Below are positions 32,876-40,240 of a DNA stretch of 44,612 nt, in pieces. Position 1 is the stretch's first letter. The number at the start of each line of letters is the position of its first letter. The position numbers and the translations under genes were made by a program. Source of the DNA: Streptomyces longispororuber (GTDB lineage Bacteria > Actinomycetota > Actinomycetes > Streptomycetales > Streptomycetaceae); contig NZ_BNBT01000060.1 of the NCBI RefSeq assembly GCF_014656095.1, positions 1-44,612 of the forward strand. The letters are read 5' to 3'. A model generated the notes under the pieces. It was not told the origin of the DNA. It ran no database searches and saw nothing but the letters and a program-made list of their open reading frames with translations.

Positions 32876-32894
32876 CCCACCCACCCACCCGCCC
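32876..32894 (-). other. G-quadruplex motif after csnK
   Basis: Minus strand: five GGG runs separated by single bases (plus strand CCCACCCACCCACCCGCCC). It lies 23 bases past the csnK stop. It resembles the tracts at 7.0 and 15.0 kb. Confidence 0.6.
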
Positions 32895-32960
32895 GGCCCC
32901 GGCGCCCCACCCCGGCCCCGACCTAGCGGCTCGCACCGCCGTCGTCAGCCCCGCGCCGAG

Positions 32961-33150
32961 GCACGGCAGTTCCAGCCCGTCCGGCGTTTGAGGACGAGGC
33001 GCGGAGCGCCGATACCCAGCGGCCCAGCCAGTATCGCCAGCCTTGCGCCGGGGCACGGCAGTTCCAGCCCGTCCGGCGTTTGAGGACGAGGCGCGGAGCG
33101 CCGTAAAAGGGGGTCCAGGGGGCGGAGCCCCCTGGTTTCGGGAAAGGGGC
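32961..33150 (+). repeat. Two direct copies of the dispersed repeat, second with its tail hairpin
   Basis: A 50-base block is repeated identically at 32961-33010 and 33053-33102 (core CAGTTCCAGCCCGTCCGGCG). The second copy continues into CCAGGGGGCGGAGCCCCCTGG-type hairpin DNA (about 33115-33135) and TTTCGGGAAAGGGGCGGG, as at 20.68-20.72 kb. It occupies most of the 32854-33362 gap between csnK and glnX. The hairpin may terminate the csn transcript. The remaining 33150-33362 must hold the start signals for the signalling island; no clear promoter was assigned. Confidence 0.85.
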
Positions 33151-33362
33151 GGGCATGGGGGCACCCGCAGGGAACCGAACACTTCTCCGGTGCGTGTTCC
33201 CCTATGCCCGGCCCGTCCACCATCCGCGCAAGATCAGGGCAAGCCCCGTGCGCAACCCCGCCCCGACGGCGATACTTGCGGCCGAGCACCGCTTCCCCGC
33301 CCCGGGCCGAGGGCCGGGAGACGGCGCCACGTCCGCTGACCGAGGGGGAGGTCGAGGCCGAG

Positions 33363-34754
33363 GTGACACACCCGCCCGCAGCACCAGAGGCACCACCCAA
33401 GGCGCCCGCCCGGCAGAGCGCCTGGTCCGAAGGCGTCGACCGGCTGCGCAGGGCGGCCACCACCGAGCCCGGCAGGCTCCGCGTCATCGGCGCGGTCCTG
33501 GCCGCCCTGATCCTCGCGTTCGGCGCGGTCACCACCTGGGAGACGACGTCCCGCGCCGACGCCGCGGACCGCGTCCTGCACCGCAGCCAGCCCCTGAGCG
33601 CGGACGCCGCCGCGATCTACCGCTCGCTCGCGGACGCCAACACCGCGGCGTCCACCGGATTCCTGGGCGGCGGCCAGGAGCCCCCGAAGGTCCGCGACCG
33701 CTACCGCGAGGACATCGAGCGGGCCAGCGAGAAGCTGGCCACGGCCGCCTCCAACGCGGGCTCGGGCGGCAGCGGCTCCTCGGCCGCCGCGATCAGCGAG
33801 CTCAACAAGCTGCTGCCCCAGTACACGTCCCTGATCGAGCGGGCCCGCGCCAACAACCGCCAGGGCCTGCCGCTTGGCGGCGCCTACCTGCGGTACGCGA
33901 ACGACACCATGCAGACCCGCATGCTCCCGGCCGCGGAGAAGCTCTACCAGGCCGAGAACGAGCGCCTGGACGACGACTACGACGACGCCGAGCCCTACCC
34001 GTGGGCCGCGATCGGCCTCGGCGTGCTCACCCTGGCCGCCCTCGGCTGGGCCCAGCGCCGCAACTACCGCCGTACCAACCGGGTGTTCAACCCCGGCCTG
34101 GTAGCCGCCACCACGGCCACCGCCGTCGCCCTGCTGTGGCTGCTCGTGGGCCACACCGTCGCCCGCGCCGGGCTCGGCCAGTCGTACGACGACGGCGTAC
34201 GCTCCCTGCACGTCCTCAACGACGCCCGCGTCAACTCCCTGAAGGCCCGGGGCAACGAGAACCTGACCCTGGTCAGCAGGGGCGCCGAGACGGTCGCCAC
34301 GGCCGGCGGGGCCAAGGACAAGTTCGACATGGCCTACCAGGACCAGATGCGGAAGCTGGCCGGGGACTCCGGGCTGCTGTCCCGGGCCTCGCGCCTCGCC
34401 GACGACGACAAGGGCCTGGCTCCGGTGCGGACCGCCGCGAGCAGCGTGAGCGAGTGGAAGGCGCGGCACAAGTCGGCCCGGGCGAGCGACGACGCCGGGG
34501 ACTACGAGGGCGCGCTCAACAAGGTCATCGGCTCCCCCACAGCCACGAACAAGGAGTCGACCGGCGAGTCCTTCGACACCGTGGACGCGGCCCTCGACGC
34601 CGCCCTCGCGCACGAGCAGCGGGAGTTCCAGCGGGCCGCCGAGGACGGCAAGGGCGCGATGGCGGGCCTGCCCGTGGGCGCCGCGATCCTGGCGGTGCTC
34701 GGCGCGGTCGCCGCCGTCCTCGGCATCGGCCGCAGGCTGTCGGAGTACCGGTGA
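33363..34754 (+). CDS. glnX: GlnX-like four-TM sensor membrane protein
   Basis: This 463-residue protein has membrane segments at about residues 42-60 (LRVIGAVLAALILAFGAVTTW), 213-230, 246-265 and 437-456 (LPVGAAILAVLGAVAAVLGIG). Two extracytoplasmic helical domains lie between TM1/TM2 and TM3/TM4, resembling four-helix-bundle sensor domains. In mycobacteria GlnX, with periplasmic GlnH, relays amino-acid (Asp/Glu) levels to PknG. Neighbours here are GlnH and PknG homologues. The start is GTG 33363, with a GGGGGAGG about 12 bases upstream; an ATG at 33204 would add a Pro/Arg-rich tail. Identification rests on topology and context more than on motifs. Confidence 0.8.
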   Translation: MTHPPAAPEAPPKAPARQSAWSEGVDRLRRAATTEPGRLRVIGAVLAALILAFGAVTTWETTSRADAADRVLHRSQPLSADAAAIYRSLADANTAASTGFLGGGQEPPKVRDRYREDIERASEKLATAASNAGSGGSGSSAAAISELNKLLPQYTSLIERARANNRQGLPLGGAYLRYANDTMQTRMLPAAEKLYQAENERLDDDYDDAEPYPWAAIGLGVLTLAALGWAQRRNYRRTNRVFNPGLVAATTATAVALLWLLVGHTVARAGLGQSYDDGVRSLHVLNDARVNSLKARGNENLTLVSRGAETVATAGGAKDKFDMAYQDQMRKLAGDSGLLSRASRLADDDKGLAPVRTAASSVSEWKARHKSARASDDAGDYEGALNKVIGSPTATNKESTGESFDTVDAALDAALAHEQREFQRAAEDGKGAMAGLPVGAAILAVLGAVAAVLGIGRRLSEYR

Positions 34755-34818
34755 CCGGGGCACGGGCAACCTGGGCGGCACCCGCCGCACCCGCGGCGCG
34801 CGCCACACCCGCCGCACG

Positions 34819-35016
34819 GGTGACGCGGACGACACGGATGTCGCGGGTGATACGGGCGACATGGGTGACGTGGATGTCGCAGGTGACACGGGTGACATGG
34901 GTGCCGCGGGTGACGCGGTCGACTCGGACGACGCTCATGACGTACATGAGGCACGTGCAGTGCATGACACACATGACGCACGTGCAGTGCATGACGCACA
35001 CGACGCAGGTGACACG
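34819..35016. repeat. 22-unit 9-bp minisatellite between glnX and glnH
   Basis: Twenty-two consecutive 9-base units with consensus GGTGACRCG run from 34819 to 35016. Later units are diverged, and a 27-base block (GCACGTGCAGTGCATGACRC and on) is duplicated at about 34954-35006. The array lies entirely between the glnX stop and the glnH ribosome-binding site. It is stop-free in several frames and could be read as Asp/Gly/His-rich tripeptide repeats, but there is no start signal for such a protein. Confidence 0.85.
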
Positions 35017-35037
35017 GTGAAGGGAGGCATGGGGACG

Positions 35038-36090
35038 ATGCGTGCACGACGCGAGGCACGGGCACGGGTACGGGCACGGGAGCACGGCGCCGGGGCGCCC
35101 CCGCGCGGGGGCGTGGCGCGGCTGCGCGGCTGGGGAGGCGTGGCCACCATGGCGCTCGCCTGTCTGCTCGCCGCCGCGCTCGTGCTGGTCCTGCCCCGGC
35201 TGAGCGACACCGGCGGCACGGCGGCCGCGGGCGGCGCGCAGGACGTGCGGCGGATGGCGCAGGCCGCGCCCACGCGCGCCGAGGAGTGCAGGACGCCCGA
35301 GGCGAGCCTGCGGCCCTCGCCCAAGGACGGCCCCGTCCTCGCGGCCATCAAGAAGCGCAAGGTCGCGAAGCTCGTCGTCGGCGTGGACCAGAACAGCTAC
35401 CGCTGGGGCTACCGCGACCCCAACAAGGAGCGTGGCCGGCTGGAGGGCTTCGACATCGACCTCGCGCGGGAGATCGCCGAACGCCTGCTCGGCGACCGGG
35501 AGGCCGTGGTGTTCCGGGCGATCCCCACCAGCCAGCGCATCCGGGCCATCCAGAACGGCCAGGTCGACATGGTCGTCCGCACGATGACGATCAACTGCGA
35601 GCGCATCAAGGACGTCGCCTTCTCCACCGCCTACTTCGAGACCGGTCAGCAGATCCTCGCGCCCAAGTCCTCGGCCATCACGGGTTACGACGCGTCCCTC
35701 CGCGGCAAGCGGGTGTGCACGGCCGAGGGCTCCATCGCGTGGCAGGCCCTCAAGGAGAAGAGCTTCGGTGCCGACACCAAGACCACGGTGCCGAACCAAC
35801 TCGACTGTCTGGTCCGGCTCCAGCTCGGCGAGGTGGACGCGGTCCTCACCGACAGCGCGCTCGCCGCGGGCCAGGCCGCGCAGGACCCGACGGTCGAACT
35901 CAAGGGCAAGCCGTTCACGAGGGAGTACTACGGCGTGGCGATGCAGAAGGGCGCCGACGACCTCGTGCGGCGCGTGAACGACGTCCTGGAGGACTACCGC
36001 GAGGACGGCTGGAAGCAGTCCTACGACCGGTGGCTCGCCGCCGGCCTGCGCGAAGACGCCCGCCCGCCGAAGCCGCTGTACAAGGACTGA
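35038..36090 (+). CDS. glnH: GlnH-like amino-acid-binding protein, membrane-anchored
   Basis: This is a 350-residue family 3 binding protein. ATG 35038 is chosen because AGGGAGG (35021-35027) lies 10 bases upstream. The N-terminus is very Arg-rich, then one hydrophobic helix (about 40-58, VATMALACLLAAALVLVL). The only Cys there sits inside the helix and is not a good lipobox. The binding domain begins VAKLVVGVDQNSYRWGYRD and has LEGFDIDLAREIAERLLG, typical of Glu/Gln receptors. Mycobacterial GlnH is a lipoprotein; this one looks anchored by an uncleaved helix. It likely presents Asp/Glu/Gln levels to GlnX and so to PknG. Confidence 0.88.
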   Translation: MRARREARARVRAREHGAGAPPRGGVARLRGWGGVATMALACLLAAALVLVLPRLSDTGGTAAAGGAQDVRRMAQAAPTRAEECRTPEASLRPSPKDGPVLAAIKKRKVAKLVVGVDQNSYRWGYRDPNKERGRLEGFDIDLAREIAERLLGDREAVVFRAIPTSQRIRAIQNGQVDMVVRTMTINCERIKDVAFSTAYFETGQQILAPKSSAITGYDASLRGKRVCTAEGSIAWQALKEKSFGADTKTTVPNQLDCLVRLQLGEVDAVLTDSALAAGQAAQDPTVELKGKPFTREYYGVAMQKGADDLVRRVNDVLEDYREDGWKQSYDRWLAAGLREDARPPKPLYKD

Positions 36091-36246
36091 TCCGCCCCCG
36101 GAGGAAGGCGGCGCCCCGGGGCATCCCGGCCCCCCTGGGGTGGGTAACGGACCTGATACCACTGAAGAGTTACGGAAGACGCCGGAGACGCCCGGACCCC
36201 GGGGCGGACCGGGCACGCGCGGCAGCGCAGAGCGGAGAGGTGATCG

Positions 36247-37566
36247 ATGAGCGTCGCGGGACCCCCCGGGCCTGTGCTGGACCGGGACGAGGTGGACCGT
36301 GCCCTTGCCCGCCTCGACGCCGAACACGAGGCGATCGAGACGTCGCTCCTCGCCCTCCAGGACCACGCCGGCCGCCGTCTGCTGGAAGGTGCCCGGCTCA
36401 CCGGCACCACCCAGGAGCGCTGGCAGGCCACCGAGCGCCGGATCACGCTCCTGTGGACGTACTTCGACGCGTACGCGGGCGCCCTGCGCGCCGCCCGCGA
36501 GGTGCGCGAGCGCCGGCGCTGGCCCAACCGCGACGACCTGGCCGAGCTGACGCTGCTGCTGCGCGGGCAGAGCGTCACCGTCGCGGGCAGCTCCACGTCC
36601 GGCGCCGACCCGTCGGCCACGGGCCCCGCCAAGCTCACCGAGCGCTTCACCCTCGAGGAACTCGTCGCGCGCATGAACGACCTGTACGCGCGCTCCCTGG
36701 ACACGGTCGTCGCCGCCGACGCGGTGTGGTCGGCGCTGCCCGCGCGCATCGACCTGCTCGCCGCCGAGCTCCAGCGCACCCGGCAGCTCGCGCACTCCGT
36801 GGGCGTGCGCCCCGGCGAGCACCCCTCCGGCGACGACCTGGAGCACATCACCGCGGAGCTGGCCCTGCTGCGCGAGCAGGTGATCTCCGACCCGCTGGCG
36901 TTCTGGCAGCCCGCGCCGGGCAGTTCGGCCCCCGGCGGCGGCCGCCCCCACACCGACCGCTACGACCACGCCGCCCGCGCCCTGGAGGACGTACGCCGTG
37001 AGATCGACGCCGTCCTGACCGTCAGGCAGGACGCCGAGGCCCGCCTCGGCAAGCTGCGTGACCTGCTGTCGCGGGCGGACCGCACCCTCGCCGAGGCCCG
37101 CTCCGCGCGCGGCGAGGTGCTGGCGAAGATCGCCGCCTCCGAGGTGCCCGCGGTCTCCGGGCCGCCGACGGCGCTCCAGGAACAGCTCGCCCAGGCCGCG
37201 GAGTACCGCCGCAACGCCCAGTGGCACCGCCTGTCGCCGCTCCTGGAGTCCCTTGAGCGCAAGGCCGAGGACGAACTGGAGCGCGCCCGCGCGTCGCTGA
37301 CCGCCGTGACCGCGCCGCTCGCGGTCCGCGCGGAGCTGCGCGGGCGCCTGGACGCGTACAAGGCGAAGGTCGCCCGGCACGGTCTCGCCGAGGACCCGCT
37401 GCTCATCGAGCGGTACGACGCGGCCCGCCGGATGCTGTGGAGCGCGCCCTGCGACCTGCGCGTCGCCGAGCAGGCGGTGCTCCGCTTCCAGCAGGCGGCG
37501 GCCGAGGCACTGGCGCCGAGGGTCCCGCGGCCGGGCGGGCCCGTCGACCGGAGGGAGGACGCATGA
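36247..37566 (+). CDS. Unrecognised coiled-coil protein coupled to pknG
   Basis: This is a 439-residue soluble protein, almost entirely helical and charged. It has long heptad-like stretches (AALEDVRREIDAVLTVRQDA near residue 240; ERKAEDELERARASLTAV near 338). There is a Gly/Pro/Ser break at about 115-128 and again at about 222-232. There are no membrane segments and no Cys. The ATG is preceded by GGAGAGGTG. Its stop overlaps the pknG start by 4 bases (ATGA), so it is made with the kinase. I know no function; an adaptor or scaffold linking the sensor pair to the kinase is inference. The 36091-36246 gap is relatively AT-rich around 36143-36180 and may hold a promoter. Confidence 0.88.
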   Translation: MSVAGPPGPVLDRDEVDRALARLDAEHEAIETSLLALQDHAGRRLLEGARLTGTTQERWQATERRITLLWTYFDAYAGALRAAREVRERRRWPNRDDLAELTLLLRGQSVTVAGSSTSGADPSATGPAKLTERFTLEELVARMNDLYARSLDTVVAADAVWSALPARIDLLAAELQRTRQLAHSVGVRPGEHPSGDDLEHITAELALLREQVISDPLAFWQPAPGSSAPGGGRPHTDRYDHAARALEDVRREIDAVLTVRQDAEARLGKLRDLLSRADRTLAEARSARGEVLAKIAASEVPAVSGPPTALQEQLAQAAEYRRNAQWHRLSPLLESLERKAEDELERARASLTAVTAPLAVRAELRGRLDAYKAKVARHGLAEDPLLIERYDAARRMLWSAPCDLRVAEQAVLRFQQAAAEALAPRVPRPGGPVDRREDA

Positions 37567-40238
37567 GCGAGCGGAACGGCGGGTCCGCCGGCGGGCGGGC
37601 GCCCTGCCAGCGGCCCGGCTGCGCGGGCGCGTACGAGGACGTGGGCGGCGGCGAGCTGTACTGCGACACCTGCGGTCTCGCCCCGGTCCTGCCGCAGCAC
37701 GGCGTGCCGGTCCCGGCCGGGGCCGGGCTCCCCGGCGCGGACGCGGACGCCGCCGGGGGCGCGGGCGCCCCCGGCGGTTCGAGCCGGTCGTCCGCCGCGT
37801 CCCGCTCCACGCGCGGCAGCGCGCGCTCCTCGCGCTCCCAGTCCTCGCGCCGCTCGGTCTCCGGCCGCCTCTCCCGCTCCCTGTCGGGCCGGGCGTCGTC
37901 GCGGTCGGTGTCGGTGCGCAGCTCGGGCTCGTCCACCGGTGCCTCGGCCCGCTCCCGGCTCGGCATGGGCCTCGTCACGGTGCCGGCGGTGCCGCGCCCG
38001 GACCCGCGCGGCGCGGTGCAGCACGACCCCGAGGTGCCCGAGCGGAAGCGGTTCTGCTCGCGCTCCGACTGCGGCGCCCCGGTGGGCCGGCCGCGCGGCG
38101 ACCGGCCCGGGCGCACGGAGGGGTTCTGCACCAAGTGCGGCCACCCCTACTCCTTCGTGCCGAAGCTGAACCCGGGCGACATCGTGCACGGCCAGTACGA
38201 GGTCGTGGGCTGCCTCGCGCACGGCGGCCTCGGCTGGGTGTACCTCGCCGTGGACCGCGCGGTCTCCGACCGGTGGGTGGTCCTCAAGGGGCTGCTCGAC
38301 ACCGGCGACCAGGACGCCATGGCCGCCGCGATCGCCGAGCGCCGCTTCCTCGCCGAGATCGAACACGCGAACATCGTGCGCATCTACAACTTCGTCGAGC
38401 ACCTGGACCAGCGCACCGGCTCCATGGACGGCTACATCGTCATGGAGTACGTGGGCGGCAAGTCCCTCAAGGAGATCGCCAACAGCCGCCGCACCGAGTC
38501 CGGCAAGCGCGACCCGCTGCCGGTGGAGCAGGCCTGCGCCTACGGCATCGAGGCCCTGGAGGCGCTGGGCCACCTGCACAGCAGGAACCTGCTCTACTGC
38601 GACTTCAAGGTCGACAACGCCATCCAGACCGAGGACCAGCTCAAGCTCATCGACATGGGCGCGGTGCGCCGCATGGACGACGAAGAGTCCGCGATCTACG
38701 GCACGGTGGGCTACCAGGCCCCGGAGGTCGCCGAGGTCGGCCCGTCCGTCGCCTCCGACCTGTACACGGTGGCGCGTACGCTCGCGGTCCTCACGTTCGA
38801 CTTCCAGGGCTACACCAACGTCTTCGTGGACTCCCTGCCCGACCCCGAGCACATCGAGGTCTTCCAGCGGTACGAGTCCTTCTACCGGCTGCTCGTCCGG
38901 GCCACCGACCCCGACCCGGCCCGCCGCTTCGGCTCCGCGCAGGAGATGTCCGAACAGCTCACGGGGGTCCTGCGCGAGGTCGTCGCCCTGCAGAGCGGCC
39001 GCCCGCGCCCGGCCCTTTCGACCCTGTTCGGCCCGGAGCTGAAGGTGACGGACACCGAGCTGTTCGAGGAGCTGGAGGGCGAGGTCTCCCTCCTCGGCGC
39101 GCCCGCCGCGGCCACCGTCCCGGCCCCGCGCACCGCCGCCGGGGGCACCGCTCCCGCCGCGGGCACCGTCCCCGCCCAGGCCCAGGCCCCGGCTTCGGCT
39201 TCGGCTTCGGCTTCGGCTTCGGCTTCGGCCACGGTGCCGGTCCCGGTGCCGGTCCCGGTCCGCCCCCTGGACGCCCCGGCGGCGGCCCTGGCCCTGCCCG
39301 TGCCGCGCGTGGACCCCGGCGACCCGAACGCGGGCTTCCTGGCCGGTCTCGTCGACACCGCGGGCGGCGGCGAGCTGATCACCGCCCTCCAGGCGGCCCC
39401 GGCCCGCTCCCCCGAACTGCGCCTGCGCGAACTGCGCGCCCGCCTCACCCTCCACGAGTACGTCGCGGCCGCGCACGCCCTGGACGAGCTGGAGAAGGAC
39501 CACCCCGACGACTGGCGGGTCGTCTGGTACCGCGGCGTCGCCGCGCTCGCCACCGGCGACCACGAGCACGCCGCGCTGTCCTTCGACGCGATCTACGACG
39601 CGTTCCCCGGCGAGCCCGCGCCGAAGCTGGCGCTCGGCCTGTGCGCCGAGATACTCGGCCAGCTCGACAACGCCGCCGAGTACTACCGCCTGGTGTGGAC
39701 GACCGACCCGAGCTACGTCAGCGCCGCCTTCGGCCTGGCCCGGGTGCAGCTCGCCACCGGCGACCGGCCGGGCGCGGTCCGCACCCTGGAGTCCGTACCG
39801 GAGTCGTCGATCCACTACACGGCGGCCCGGGTCGCGGCGGTACGGGCGCGGCTGCGCCGGCGTATGAGCTTCGACACGACGGGCGACCCGGGCGCGGCGT
39901 TCCTCGACGACCTGCGGGCCGCCGCCCGGCAGGTCGAGGCGCTCGCCGGGTTCGGCCTCGACGCGGTGCGGCGCGAACGCCTGTCCACCGAGGTCCTCGG
40001 CACGGCGCTCGACTGGGTACTCTCCGGTAGGCACTCTGGTCGCGCCCCCGCCCCGCCGACGCCCCCGGGCGACGGGCACACGCGGACCGTACTGCTCGGC
40101 AGCGATCTGGACGAACGCGGCCTCCGGTTCGGTCTGGAGCGCGCGTACCGGACGCTCGCCCGGCTCGCCCAGGGTGGCGAGGAAAGGATCGAACTGGTGG
40201 AGCGGGCCAACCGCTTCCGCCCCCGGACGTGGGTGTGA
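37563..40238 (+). CDS. pknG: PknG-type serine/threonine protein kinase with zinc ribbons and TPR domain
   Basis: This is an 891-residue soluble kinase. Order: an N-terminal zinc ribbon (CQRPGC, then CDTCG, residues about 15-39); a Ser/Arg-rich linker at about 75-140; the PknG-type rubredoxin-like pair (CSRSDC, then CTKCG, about 163-191); kinase domain with HGGLGWVYLA loop, Lys242 in WVVLKG, catalytic Asp347 in YCDFKVDN, and Asp364 in LIDMGAV in place of DFG. A low-complexity (AS)n(VP)n linker encoded by GGCTTC repeats (39191-39226) follows, then TPRs to the end. Mycobacterial PknG phosphorylates GarA to control glutamate/TCA metabolism. The SR-rich linker and extra N-terminal ribbon are unlike it. 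Confidence 0.94.
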   Translation: MSERNGGSAGGRAPCQRPGCAGAYEDVGGGELYCDTCGLAPVLPQHGVPVPAGAGLPGADADAAGGAGAPGGSSRSSAASRSTRGSARSSRSQSSRRSVSGRLSRSLSGRASSRSVSVRSSGSSTGASARSRLGMGLVTVPAVPRPDPRGAVQHDPEVPERKRFCSRSDCGAPVGRPRGDRPGRTEGFCTKCGHPYSFVPKLNPGDIVHGQYEVVGCLAHGGLGWVYLAVDRAVSDRWVVLKGLLDTGDQDAMAAAIAERRFLAEIEHANIVRIYNFVEHLDQRTGSMDGYIVMEYVGGKSLKEIANSRRTESGKRDPLPVEQACAYGIEALEALGHLHSRNLLYCDFKVDNAIQTEDQLKLIDMGAVRRMDDEESAIYGTVGYQAPEVAEVGPSVASDLYTVARTLAVLTFDFQGYTNVFVDSLPDPEHIEVFQRYESFYRLLVRATDPDPARRFGSAQEMSEQLTGVLREVVALQSGRPRPALSTLFGPELKVTDTELFEELEGEVSLLGAPAAATVPAPRTAAGGTAPAAGTVPAQAQAPASASASASASASATVPVPVPVPVRPLDAPAAALALPVPRVDPGDPNAGFLAGLVDTAGGGELITALQAAPARSPELRLRELRARLTLHEYVAAAHALDELEKDHPDDWRVVWYRGVAALATGDHEHAALSFDAIYDAFPGEPAPKLALGLCAEILGQLDNAAEYYRLVWTTDPSYVSAAFGLARVQLATGDRPGAVRTLESVPESSIHYTAARVAAVRARLRRRMSFDTTGDPGAAFLDDLRAAARQVEALAGFGLDAVRRERLSTEVLGTALDWVLSGRHSGRAPAPPTPPGDGHTRTVLLGSDLDERGLRFGLERAYRTLARLAQGGEERIELVERANRFRPRTWV

Positions 40239-40240
40239 GG

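Noticed and set aside
33204..33362. Upstream ATG start for the GlnX-like protein
   Set aside because: It would add about 53 Pro/Arg-rich residues with no ribosome-binding site. The GTG at 33363 precedes the first plausible coding sequence, although I cannot fully exclude the longer form.
34861..35037. Asp/His-rich N-terminal extension of GlnH through the 9-bp repeats
   Set aside because: A good ribosome-binding site (35021-35027) directly precedes ATG 35038, and the extension is pure repeat with no start signal of its own.
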